NCBI GenBank assembly: GCA_934317005.1
Contig: CAKREB010000025.1
Location: forward strand, 1-35,379
Source of the DNA: an uncultured Lachnospiraceae bacterium
GTDB lineage: Bacteria > Bacillota > Clostridia > Lachnospirales > Lachnospiraceae
DNA: 35,379 nt
Reading direction: 5' to 3'
The notes under the pieces are model-generated. The model was given only the letters and a program-made list of their open reading frames with translations, made no database searches and was not told where the DNA came from. Position 1 is the first letter of the stretch; each line of letters starts with the position of its first letter. Below, in pieces: positions 16,545 to 25,400 of this stretch. A program made the position numbers and the translations under genes.

Positions 16545-17690
16545 CTAGATCAAAGCCGCGATATCAACGCTGAAATCGCGTGAGAGATCATATGTCTTTT
16601 TGTCAGTAATGACAACCGGACGTGAAAGAAGATTTTGATTGAGTAAAACAACCTTTCCACGTTCATTATTTGATAATAAAACTTCTGTGTTGACATATGC
16701 CTCGATGGTACGTTTCATAAAAAGATAAAGAAGACTTGGTTCATACAGGTCTTTTTCTTTTTCTAATGTTGCGATAACGGTAAAAGGACAAATTCCTTTG
16801 CGATATACACGATTAGAGGTCATGGCATCATATACATCGGCAACCGCTACGATTGCTGAAAAATTGCTGATCTCCGGTCCGGTCAGTTGCCTTGGGTAGC
16901 CAGAGCCATTATAACGTTCGTGATGCTGCAGGGCAGCAAGCTTTACGCGGTTATCGACATCCTTTGTACGCAGGATGTCATATCCTAAGCGGGGATGAGA
17001 GCGAACCAGCTCGAATTCTTCGTCCGTCAGTTTTCCGGGTTTTGAAATAATGTCTGCCGGAATCTTTAATTTCCCGATATCGTGTAAAAGTCCACAGGTA
17101 ACTAAGATATCTAACTCACTTTTCGTTAAGCCTGACCAGGTTCCAATCATATGACAGATCAAAGCAACATTCATGGAATGCATATAAGTCATATCATCAA
17201 AGCCGCGCAGACACTGCATCATATCTAATAAATGGAGCGAGTTTCTGGTCTTAGAGAGAATAGAGTCAACCTGCTGCAGCATGTCATCAATGATTTTTGT
17301 GCTGTCCTCTGTCAAAAGACTGTTTAAGGATGATTTGAAGTGATCAACGGCAGAAGTAAAATCATTTTTAAAGTTAATAAATTCTTCTGACTGCTGAATA
17401 CGTTCAAAATAAGTAGGTCCATCAAAGGTCGGAGCAAAATTTGGCGCTTCTTTACTTGTAGAAGTGGCTGGCTTTGCTGCAGTCTGTGTATCTGCGTCAG
17501 CATTTTCTAAATCTTCTTCCGAAATATATACTTTGATTGCTTTAATAGCGTAATATTTTAACTTATCGATGATGTCGGGAGTCAGAGTAGTATTACTCTG
17601 AATGACAAGATGGTTGGTGAAAGTGTATGCAGCTTCGGAAGAAACCATTCCAGGCTGCAGATTAGCAGTTAATACCTTTTTTGTTTTCAT
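16545..17690 (-). CDS. HD-GYP domain protein (putative c-di-GMP phosphodiesterase)
   Basis: A protein of 381 residues. An N-terminal domain (about 1-60, DUF3391-like; TANLQPGMV) precedes a low-complexity Ala/Thr linker and an HD-GYP domain. The metal-binding HDIGK is at about residues 203-207, and HHERYNGSGYP, the GYP signature, is near 253-263, so the catalytic set is complete. Such enzymes hydrolyse cyclic di-GMP or related dinucleotides. The start at 17690 follows AAGGG; the frame is open up to 17894 but without a plausible start. It is divergent from rplM, and no GGDEF cyclase is present in the window. Confidence 0.88.
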   Translation of the reverse strand: MKTKKVLTANLQPGMVSSEAAYTFTNHLVIQSNTTLTPDIIDKLKYYAIKAIKVYISEEDLENADADTQTAAKPATSTSKEAPNFAPTFDGPTYFERIQQSEEFINFKNDFTSAVDHFKSSLNSLLTEDSTKIIDDMLQQVDSILSKTRNSLHLLDMMQCLRGFDDMTYMHSMNVALICHMIGTWSGLTKSELDILVTCGLLHDIGKLKIPADIISKPGKLTDEEFELVRSHPRLGYDILRTKDVDNRVKLAALQHHERYNGSGYPRQLTGPEISNFSAIVAVADVYDAMTSNRVYRKGICPFTVIATLEKEKDLYEPSLLYLFMKRTIEAYVNTEVLLSNNERGKVVLLNQNLLSRPVVITDKKTYDLSRDFSVDIAALI

Positions 17691-17887
17691 AACGCGATTC
17701 CCTTCTTTTTCATTTTCTTCCCGTTGGAAGTGCTGATTTTCCACTGTCTTACTAATTTTATCATGTATGGTAGATAATGGCAATGAAAGAACAGCAGTGT
17801 AAATAGAAAAAATAAGCCGCAAAAATTGGCGAATATGCACAAAAAACGGGTGAAAACGGGGAAAAATGAAATTTGTGAAGGAAAACC

Positions 17888-17916
17888 TTGACAAGCATTA
17901 TCTGGCATTATATAAT
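17888..17916 (+). promoter_or_regulatory. Consensus sigma-A promoter of rplM-rpsI
   Basis: TTGACA (17888-17893) and TATAAT (17911-17916) have exactly 17 bp between them. The 96-nt leader to rplM could house an L13 autoregulatory structure, but I cannot identify one by eye. Confidence 0.9.
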
Positions 17917-18019
17917 AAACAAATGTGGCGTGTGAAAGCTGACCATAGCCCCGGTATAAGCAATCAGACGCAGTTTAGTTTGAAAAAGATATACTTTTAT
18001 TAAGACAGGAGGTACTGGG

Positions 18020-18460
18020 ATGAAGAGTTATATGGCTAGCCCATCCACAATTGAGAGAAAATGGTATGTTGTTGATGCTACAGGACATACATTAGGACGT
18101 CTTGCATCAGAAGTTGCAAATGTGTTGAGAGGTAAGAATAAGCCTATTTATACACCACATATTGACACAGGTGATTATGTAATCATTGTTAATGCAGAAA
18201 AGATTAATGTTACTGGTAAGAAGTTAGATCAGAAGATTTACTATAACCATTCCGATTATGTTGGAGGAATGAAGGAAACAACACTCAAAGAGATGCTCCA
18301 GAAGAAACCTGAGTATGTTATTGAACATGCCGTAAAGGGTATGCTTCCAAAGGGACCACTCGGTCGTCAGATGTTGACAAAACTTCATGTATATGCTGGT
18401 GCTGAGCATGGACATCAGGCACAGAAGCCGGAAGTTTTAGAGATTAAAGAAAGAGCATAA
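18020..18460 (+). CDS. rplM: 50S ribosomal protein L13
   Basis: L13 of 146 residues, an early-assembling large-subunit protein. It carries the typical WYVVDATGHTLGRLASEVA and MLPKGPLGRQM segments. AGGAGG 7 nt upstream sets the start at 18020. It is followed 19 bp later by rpsI, the universal partner gene. Confidence 0.98.
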   Translation: MKSYMASPSTIERKWYVVDATGHTLGRLASEVANVLRGKNKPIYTPHIDTGDYVIIVNAEKINVTGKKLDQKIYYNHSDYVGGMKETTLKEMLQKKPEYVIEHAVKGMLPKGPLGRQMLTKLHVYAGAEHGHQAQKPEVLEIKERA

Positions 18461-18479
18461 TTGAGAGGAGGAAAACAAA

Positions 18480-18872
18480 TTGGCAAACGCAAAGTTTTAT
18501 GGAACAGGTAGAAGAAAAAGCAGTATTGCTAGAGTATATTTAGTACCAGGTACTGGTAAGGTTACAATTAATAAAAAAGATATTGATGAGTATTTTGGTC
18601 TTGAAACATTAAAGATTATTGCTCGTCAGCCACTTGTAGCTACAAACACAGCAGATAAGTATGATGCAAAGATTACTGTTCGCGGTGGTGGATTTACAGG
18701 ACAGGCCGGTGCCATCAGACATGGTATCGCAAGAGCACTTCTTACAGTAGATGCTGATTTCCGTCCAACTCTTAAGAAGGCTGGTTACTTAACTCGTGAC
18801 CCTCGTATGAAAGAGCGTAAGAAATATGGTCTTAAGAAAGCTCGTAGAGCTCCACAGTTCTCAAAGAGATAA
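18480..18872 (+). CDS. rpsI: 30S ribosomal protein S9
   Basis: S9 of 130 residues with the GTGRRKSSIARVYL start region and the invariant C-terminal SKR tail that reaches the P-site tRNA. It uses a TTG start at 18480 after GAGGAGG. The operon ends at the terminator near 18939-18970. Confidence 0.98.
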   Translation: MANAKFYGTGRRKSSIARVYLVPGTGKVTINKKDIDEYFGLETLKIIARQPLVATNTADKYDAKITVRGGGFTGQAGAIRHGIARALLTVDADFRPTLKKAGYLTRDPRMKERKKYGLKKARRAPQFSKR

Positions 18873-18938
18873 TAAATTCTTTTTGCAAAAGAATTATCAC
18901 AATCCGGAATGTCTCAGGACGTTTCAGAAAAGTGTATT

Positions 18939-18970
18939 ACACCTCAGGACTTTTGTCTTGGGGTGTTTTT
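18939..18970 (+). terminator. Rho-independent terminator of rplM-rpsI
   Basis: ACACCTCAGGAC pairs with GTCTTGGGGTGT (one G-U and minor mismatch), followed by TTTTT. The rest of 18873-19193 holds only a hairpin GTATTAC/GTAATAC near 19040-19062 and the promoter at 19129. Confidence 0.85.
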
Positions 18971-19128
18971 GCTATTGTATAGGATATAAAATTCATATGA
19001 TTTTGAAGTTTATAATCAGGAAGACAGGTAGGTGACAAAGTATTACGAAAAAACGGTAATACAACCTAAAAATCGCAAAATAGAAAGATGCATCTTTTAG
19101 AGTAGCAGATTTTTACTTAATATTTAGA

Positions 19129-19156
19129 TTGAATTTTCTTATGAAAATTGTATAAT
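19129..19156 (+). promoter_or_regulatory. Promoter of the Fic remnant
   Basis: TTGAAT (19129-19134) and TATAAT (19151-19156) are 16 bp apart, leading to AAGGAG and the ATG at 19194. Confidence 0.5.
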
Positions 19157-19193
19157 TGAGGAAGATAATACGCAAGATGAAGGAGATGTTTTT

Positions 19194-19360
19194 ATGGGAA
19201 AATACAAGCAGCCTTTTACGATAACAAATAAAATATTATCGTATGTATCGTCGTATCGTCGATTTCCGAAAAAATAGGACAAATTACAGCAATCAGAAAC
19301 GTGAAAGCAAAACACATCTTAGAAGTGAAAGAGTTAAGGAGTGATTTAAATAAAAATTGA
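19194..19360 (+). pseudogene. Fic-family protein remnant, frameshifted and truncated
   Basis: The ATG at 19194 opens KQPFTITNKILSYVSS, which matches the N-terminal helix of Fic/Doc-type proteins. The frame stops at 19275, but the next frame continues SISEKIGQITAIRNVKAK, again the Fic N terminus. The frameshift is explained exactly by a tandem duplication of the 8-mer GTATCGTC (19245-19252 and 19253-19260); removing one copy restores one frame. After about 19310 the similarity ends and the catalytic Fic motif is absent, so most of the gene is deleted. RBS and promoter are still present. Confidence 0.6.
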
Positions 19361-19853
19361 TATAATAGGCTCGGTCGCCAGTGGAAAAACTACTCTTGCT
19401 AAGAAGGTATCTTTTAGATATCAAGTACCACATTGGGAGAAAGATAACATTGTCTGGCAACGAACTTCAAATGGAGATATAAAGAGAACGCCGGAAGAAA
19501 GAGATGCACTGTTTCAGCAAATTATAGCAAGTGACAATTGGATTGTAGAAGGTTCGCCACGTAAGAATTTAAGAGAAAGTTTTGAACTTTGCGAATATAT
19601 AATAGTTATAGACGAAAGAACTATTATTAGGCTGGTCAGGGTATTTAAAAGATGGATATTACAAAGGGCAGGTAAAGAAAAGTATAATTCAAAGCCTACA
19701 TTAACGTTTTTGTTATACAATATAAAGTGGGTATTTGAGTTTAATGGGATAAAAAGTTCCCTCTTTGATGAATTGAGTAGTTATGATGAAAAATGTAGAA
19801 TTTTTAAGCATTCTAAGGATGCCCTGCTATTTATTGAAAATACATATGGATAA
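19350..19853 (+). CDS. P-loop kinase/topology-modulation-like protein with ATA start
   Basis: An open frame of 167 codons encodes KIDIIGSVASGKTTLAKK, a Walker A P-loop, then EKDNIVWQR and an RTPEERDALF segment, typical of the small FlaR-like topology-modulation ATPases and adenylate-kinase relatives. Its 3' end is intact. An in-frame stop lies immediately before the ATA at 19350, and no ATG, GTG or TTG occurs at the proper N terminus. AAGGAG lies about 9 nt before the ATA. Either ATA (or the ATT at 19356) is used, or an ATG start was lost by mutation. Function inferred from the fold only. Confidence 0.6.
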   Translation: MKIDIIGSVASGKTTLAKKVSFRYQVPHWEKDNIVWQRTSNGDIKRTPEERDALFQQIIASDNWIVEGSPRKNLRESFELCEYIIVIDERTIIRLVRVFKRWILQRAGKEKYNSKPTLTFLLYNIKWVFEFNGIKSSLFDELSSYDEKCRIFKHSKDALLFIENTYG

Positions 19854-19859
19854 ATAATG

Positions 19860-19908
19860 TAAACGAGTCAATGTAAATCATCAAAATGGTTTTCGGTGAC
19901 TCGTTTTT
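19860..19908 (+). terminator. Rho-independent terminator
   Basis: AAACGAGTCA and TGACTCGTTT form the stem, followed by T residues, just after the P-loop protein gene. Confidence 0.8.
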
Positions 19909-20040
19909 GATATATAAAACATGTAACATTACCAGATACAGATTTCCTATTTCTGGTCTTGCGTACTTTGCCATAGAAAATATGGTAGAATATGAAACGT
20001 AATATGAGAAAGCGACTGCAGGGAAAGGTGGATTATTAAA

Positions 20041-20269
20041 ATGAAAAAAACAGAATTAGAAAAGGAAAGTGGAAAAATATCAGGCTATGCATATACCGGT
20101 GCGTTTAAGGGGCGCGCAGCGTATGACTGGGCAGTTGAAACATCAATCTAGATACGACAGGGATGTCATGGTCAGGGAATATGACATGGTGTGGATGGAA
20201 AAAATATTGCAGGAGCATTTAGAACAGCAGGCAGATGTAATCTGGTTTCGGGATTTGCAGAAATAGAAC
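20041..20269 (+). pseudogene. Small broken reading frame
   Basis: The ATG at 20041, preceded by AGGTGG, gives a 36-residue frame beginning MKKTELEKESGKISGYAYTG and stopping at 20149. Coding-like sequence (YDRDVMVREYDMVWMEKI...) then continues in another frame to a stop at 20267. It reads like one small gene of about 75 residues with a frameshift near 20145. I do not recognise the family. The rest of 19909-20377 shows no other gene. Confidence 0.35.
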
Positions 20270-20377
20270 GATAGATAAAATCTATTATTTTATTCATATT
20301 ATTGATTTGATATTATTATATAAAACGACTAAACTGCATAATGGATATGAAATTAAGCAGATTGTGAGGATGAAAAA

Positions 20378-21067
20378 ATGGAATCAATAAAGACAAATGC
20401 AGAAAAAGGTGTGCAGTCCGGGGAAGTGGCGCTAATGATCGCAGTGCTGATAAACAGCTTCGGCGTAGTGTTGATGTTGTATTCGGGTTCGGGCATTTCT
20501 GCTATTTCCAGTGTGCCATATGCTTTTTCGGAAGTATTTACCAGATTGTCGCTAGGCACATGGACATATATATTTCAGGGACTTTTGGTACTAAGTCTGA
20601 TGATTCTTCGGAAACGCTTTGTTCCACCATACCTGTTTAGCTTTGTGATAGGATTTGTTTTTGGAGAATTGCTTGATGTACATAAGGCATGGATATCTGT
20701 TTTGCCAACAGCACTGCCGTGGAGAATTGGTTATTTTGTAGTCAGTTACCTTTTGATCAGTGTAGGGATTGCACTTTCGAATCGTTGTGGTCTTCCAATC
20801 ATCCCGACGGATCTGTTTCCACGTGAACTTTCTGATATTACGGGAATTGCGTATTCCAAGATTAAGATTGCATTTGATGTTATCTGTCTTGCGGTTACAG
20901 CCCTGTTGACAGGATTGTTGCTGGGACGCATTGATGGTTTGGGAATCGGTACGGTTGTTGCGGCCTTTACAATGGGGAAGATGGTAGGATGGATTGGAGA
21001 AAGGATGGATCAACATCTTTGCTTTGTGGTATTTTACGGAAACATCATCATAGTGCAAAGAAGATAG
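20378..21067 (+). CDS. YczE/YyaS/YitT-family membrane protein
   Basis: An integral membrane protein of 229 residues with about five to six hydrophobic helices. It has the family-like SNRCGLPIIPTDLFPRELS loop and a GIGTVVAAFTMGKMVGWIG C-terminal helix region. The function of the family is poorly defined. It is separated from the LysR gene by a terminator whose stem resembles the hairpins at the left of the window. Confidence 0.75.
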   Translation: MESIKTNAEKGVQSGEVALMIAVLINSFGVVLMLYSGSGISAISSVPYAFSEVFTRLSLGTWTYIFQGLLVLSLMILRKRFVPPYLFSFVIGFVFGELLDVHKAWISVLPTALPWRIGYFVVSYLLISVGIALSNRCGLPIIPTDLFPRELSDITGIAYSKIKIAFDVICLAVTALLTGLLLGRIDGLGIGTVVAAFTMGKMVGWIGERMDQHLCFVVFYGNIIIVQRR

Positions 21068-21103
21068 CATAGCAGTTATTATAAAGATTAAGGTGTTAGA
21101 ATA

Positions 21104-21164
21104 GAGAGAATGCTCTGGTACAAAGTTAATTTGATGGCATTGTGCACAGGCATTCTCTTTTTTG
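21104..21164 (+). terminator. Terminator with the recurring GAGAATGC stem
   Basis: AGAGAATGC (21104-21112) and GCATTCTCT (21150-21158) close a 37-nt loop that itself contains GTAC/GTGCAC pairing potential, followed by TTTTT. The stem is the same as in the hairpins at 109-128 and 200-223. Confidence 0.65.
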
Positions 21165-21189
21165 ACACCATAAGCCGGTATGCTATAAT
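21162..21189 (+). promoter_or_regulatory. Promoter of the LysR gene
   Basis: TTGACA (21162-21167) and TATAAT (21184-21189) are 16 bp apart, and the -35 begins inside the T run of the preceding terminator. Confidence 0.75.
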
Positions 21190-21231
21190 TCATATATATA
21201 AATATCGAAAAATAAGGGAATGGGGAAAGAT

Positions 21232-22128
21232 ATGAACTTAGATTATATTCGCTATTTTGTAAAACTGGCAGAGGTACAGCACTATACTAAGGCGGCTGAT
21301 AAACTCTGCATTTCACAGCCGAGCCTTAGCCATGCGATCCGTCAGATGGAGGAAGAACTGGGAGTTCCTTTGTTTGAAAAAAGAGGACATAATACAAAAC
21401 TAACCCAAATGGGGGAAGAATTTTTGGAGTATTCTAAGCAAACGCTATCTATTTTGGATGAAGGAATTTCCAGTATGCATCGGAGCGCCAAAGGAGAGGG
21501 ATTGATTCGTCTGGGATTTCTAAGAGTGTTAGGGATTCGTTATATTCCTGAACTTGCGATGCGTTTTAAGGAAGCGTATCCGGAACGTAATATTATGTTT
21601 GAGTTTCATAGCGGTCGTACGCAGAAGCTGTTAGATGGTTTAGTGAATAAAAAGTATGATATTGTATTTTGTTCGAAACCTTCTTCGAAATATAATGTAT
21701 CATGTGCGCCTGTGGTATCTCAGAAGCTTGTCCTGATCGTGCCCAAAAAACATCCATTGGCAAAGCGGCATGTGATTGATCTGATAGAAGCTGCTCCGTA
21801 TCCGCAGATTTATTTTTCAAAAGGTTCCGGTTTACGGGATGTCATTGACGAATTGTTTGCATCTATACAGGTTGTGCCACATATCGCATATGAAACGGAA
21901 GAAGATCAGGTGATTGCAGGTCTTGTAGCGCAGAATTTTGGCATTGCTGTCGTGCCTTATATGGATATTTTGCTGAAATTAGATGTTTTCATTATCAACA
22001 TTAATACTCCTGCCTATCATCGTGAGATTTATATGGTAACATCAAAGGATTACACATTGGCACCGGTAGCAAAACAGTATTCTGAGTTTGTATTGCGGGA
22101 AACAGAGAAGCAGAGTGTTATAGTATAA
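21232..22128 (+). CDS. LysR-family transcriptional regulator
   Basis: A protein of 298 residues. The N-terminal winged helix reads MNLDYIRYFVKLAEVQHYTK then AADKLCISQPSLSHAIRQME, and the rest is the two-lobed substrate-binding domain. The start at 21232 gives the canonical LysR N terminus. LysR proteins commonly control neighbouring genes; the YczE-like gene upstream is in the same direction, and the CRISPR tracrRNA lies downstream. No target can be inferred. Confidence 0.9.
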   Translation: MNLDYIRYFVKLAEVQHYTKAADKLCISQPSLSHAIRQMEEELGVPLFEKRGHNTKLTQMGEEFLEYSKQTLSILDEGISSMHRSAKGEGLIRLGFLRVLGIRYIPELAMRFKEAYPERNIMFEFHSGRTQKLLDGLVNKKYDIVFCSKPSSKYNVSCAPVVSQKLVLIVPKKHPLAKRHVIDLIEAAPYPQIYFSKGSGLRDVIDELFASIQVVPHIAYETEEDQVIAGLVAQNFGIAVVPYMDILLKLDVFIININTPAYHREIYMVTSKDYTLAPVAKQYSEFVLRETEKQSVIV

Positions 22129-22179
22129 AGGGGAAGAGGCAGCAGAATAAGGTTACAAAAGGATGAATAAAATAATAGA

Positions 22180-22209
22180 TTGCAAAACAAGTATACTGTA
22201 GTATATAAT
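22180..22209 (+). promoter_or_regulatory. Candidate distal promoter toward cas9
   Basis: TTGCAA (22180-22185) and TATAAT (22204-22209) are 18 bp apart, on the plus strand. A transcript from here into cas9 would carry the full antisense of the tracrRNA in its 5' UTR. Region 22129-22280 has no gene. Confidence 0.35.
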
Positions 22210-22280
22210 ATATATGGATAGAGAAAGTTACTTTTGAATGAGATCAATCAGAAGAAACATTTAAGGGGAGTATATGATAT

Positions 22281-22378
22281 AAAAAAGTCCCACACTTGTG
22301 GGACGGTTCCTAAGAACGATTAGAATAAATTTTTATTTGAACTCCGTAGTGTAAATTCATATGATGGATTAACCATCT
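22281..22378 (-). ncRNA. tracrRNA of the type II-A system
   Basis: Read on the minus strand, an anti-repeat complementary to the CRISPR repeat spans about 22371 down to 22335. There is an 18-bp upper duplex (repeat positions 9-26, GTAGTGTAAATTCATATG), a bulge (GA in the repeat against GGAGT-like bases) and a 6-bp lower stem with GTTTGA. A nexus-like AT-rich hairpin and a GTTC/GAAC hairpin follow. The last element is an 8-bp GTCCCACA/TGTGGGAC terminator (22287-22304) with six T residues (22281-22286). The 5' end is inferred from the promoter. About 98 nt, divergent from cas9. Confidence 0.93.
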
Positions 22379-22384
22379 ACATAT

Positions 22385-22413
22385 ATATTAATGGCATTTA
22401 CATGAAAAGTCAA
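22385..22413 (-). promoter_or_regulatory. tracrRNA promoter
   Basis: On the minus strand TTGACT (22408-22413) and TAATAT (22385-22390) are separated by exactly 17 bp, placing the start near 22378, a few nt before the anti-repeat. Confidence 0.8.
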
Positions 22414-22427
22414 ATGAATTTTAAAAT
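22397..22427 (+). promoter_or_regulatory. Candidate proximal cas9 promoter
   Basis: TTTACA (22397-22402) and TAAAAT (22422-22427) are 19 bp apart, so the match is weak. It physically overlaps the -35 of the divergent tracrRNA promoter, so the two could exclude each other. Confidence 0.35.
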
Positions 22428-22465
22428 AAATCAAATTAAAATGTAAGGAGAAAAGGAGAATTACT

Positions 22466-25400
22466 ATGGAAAAGGGAAATACAATGTACTACTTAGGATT
22501 TGACATTGGGACAAATTCAGTTGGTTGGGCGGTAACCGATGAAGACTATCAGGTGTTGCATTATCGAAAAAAAGCAATGTGGGGAGTACGTTTGTTTGAT
22601 GAGGCAAATACGGCAGAAAGCCGACGAATCAGCCGAACAACTAGAAGACGTATTGGAAGACGAAGATGGAGAATTGAATTATTACAGGAACTTTTTTCGG
22701 AAGAGATATGTAAGGTAGATGAAGCTTTTTTTCAGCGAATGAAGGATAGTATGCTTTGGTCAGAGGACAAGACAGAGAAACAGAGGTTTTCTTTGTTCAA
22801 TGATGAGAAGTTTAATGATATTGATTTTTATAAAAAGTATCCAACTATTTATCATTTGCGTAAAGCACTGCTGACAGAAGAAAAAGAATTTGATGTTCGT
22901 CTTGTTTATCTTGCATTGCATCATTTAGTAAAGCATAGAGGACATTTTTTGTTTCAAGGTTCTATTGAGAATGCAACGTCATTTTCAACAGTGTATGAGA
23001 ATTTTCAGAATTGCCTAAGAGATGAGCTGGGGATTGAAAAAGAATGTGTATCAACGGAGAAAATGGCAGAAATTTTGAAAGATCAAAAACTTAATAAGCG
23101 TGAAAAATCAATTCAAATTATGGAACTGTTTGAATGCACAAAGTCAGATGAATCATTTAATGCATTAAAAGCAGTAATTGGATTGATTTGCGGATTAAAA
23201 ATTAAAGTGGCAGCAATTTTTCAGGATGACAGCCTTAAAGAAATAGACAAATCCTCTATTTCGTTTTCAGAAGGAGAATATGCAGCGTTACGTGAAAGTT
23301 TAGAACCTGATTTGCAAGAGAGATGTGCAGTAATTGATATATTGAAGGCTGTGTACGATTGGTCTGTGCTGGCTGATATCTTAGATGGTGGGGAATATCA
23401 AGGTCAAAATTACTTATCTGTTGCTAAAGTAGGGATATATGATAAACATAAAGAGGATCTTCAGTTATTAAGAGATGTTATGAAGCAGGCTGGAAAAGAA
23501 GTGTATCGTGATTTCTTTCATAAAGAAGGAAAAGCAAATTATTGTGCATATATTGGACATACAATTTCTTCAGGCAAAAAGAAACGTGTGAAAAAGTGTT
23601 CTTATGATGCATTAAAAAAGGAGATACGTTCTATTTTTACAAAGCATTTAGAGACTACACCTCAAATAGAGTATATATTAGAAGGATTGGAGAAAGAGAC
23701 ATTTCTTCCGTGCCAGGTTTCTATGAATAATGGAGTGATACCTTATCAGGTAAATGAAATAGAAGTTAAGAGAATATTAGAAAGAGCCAGTGTATATCTT
23801 CCTTTTTTGAATGAATGTGATGCGGAAGGAATTTCTGTTCGGGAAAAAATTCTTGAGATATTTAGATTTCGTGTACCGTATTATGTAGGTCCATTAAACA
23901 CAAATCATAATGAGCATGCATGGGCAGTCCGTAAGGAAAATGGTACCATTACACCGTGGAATTTGGGAAAAAAGATTGACGTGGAAAAGTCGAGTGAATG
24001 TTTTATACGGAGAATGACAAATAAATGTACTTATCTTGTTGGCAAAGATGTTCTTCCTAAGAATTCATTATTATATATGGAATTTATGGTATGGAATGAA
24101 ATTAACAATATTAAGGTGGGAGGAGAAAAGTTACCTGTTGTATTAAAAGAAAAACTGTTTGATACGATTTACAAAAAGCAGAAGAATGTAAAATTAAAGG
24201 ATATTGAGCAGTTTTTAAAGTCAGAGGGAGTTGACTTAGAAGCGCAGCCTCTTTCGGGAATAGATGTACAGCTAAAAGCTTCTTTGGGAGCTTATCATGA
24301 TTTTCGAAAAATATTTGGAGAGGAAATTAGAAAATATCAAACACAACAGATGGTAGAAGAACTGATTAATTGGGTTACGGTATACTGTGGTGATGATAAA
24401 ATGCTGCGTAGTGTAATTAGAAAAAAATATGGAGAACAAGAAATTTCAGATAAACAATTATCAAAAATTGTTAGATTACATTATCAGGGCTGGGGGAGAT
24501 TATCAAAGGAGTTTTTGAATCAAATCCAAGGGGTCAATGTAGATACTGGAGAAGTTGGAACAATTTTATATATGCTTCGTCATACACAGGATAATTTAAT
24601 GCAGTTATTGAGTCAAAGATATACATTTATGCAGGAGATTGAACAGGAAAATATGTTGGGGCAGATGGAGGCAGAAAAATTTTCTTACTCTGATATATTG
24701 GGACAAGTTGTGGCTTCTCCGGCAATCAAAAGAGCTGTGTGGCAGACTCTTTTGATAACAAAAGAGATAACCAAAATTATGGGATGTGAGCCTAAAAAGA
24801 TATTTGTGGAAATGGCAAGAGCTGATGGCGAGAAGAGAAGAACAATATCCAGAAAAGACCATCTAAAGGAATTATACAAATCCATCCAGGATGACGAAAG
24901 AGATTGGATGAAAGAAATTGATGAAAAAAATGAAAGTGATTTTCGAAGTAATAAACTGTATTTGTATTATACACAACTGGGAAAGTGTATGTATACAGGT
25001 AAGGATATAGACCTTTCAAGTCTATATGACGCTACGGTATATGACAGAGATCATATTTATCCAAGGTCTAAGACAAAGGATGATAGTTTGGATAATTTGG
25101 TGCTGGTAGACCGTCGTGTAAATGCGAAAAAGCAGGATGAAATGCTTTCACCAGACATTCAAGAAGGCAGGCATTCACTTTGGAAATTTTTGAAAGAGAA
25201 GGGATTTATCTCTGCAAAAAAATATGAAAGGCTGATGCGAAAGAGTCCGCTAACGGATGAAGAACTGGCAGGCTTTATTAACAGGCAGCTGGTAGAAACT
25301 AGACAGTCAACTAAAATAATTGTAGAATTGCTCCGTGAAAATTTTAAAGATTCTACAATTGTATGTGTGAAGGCGGGGGTTGCTTTGCAGTTGCGACATG

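Noticed and set aside
17917..18019. L13 leader structure before rplM
   Set aside because: A leader of the right length exists, but I could not identify a convincing conserved fold by eye.
22343..22372. Stretch near cas9 resembling a stray CRISPR repeat on the plus strand
   Set aside because: It is the anti-repeat of the minus-strand tracrRNA, shown by the promoter, bulged duplex and terminator.
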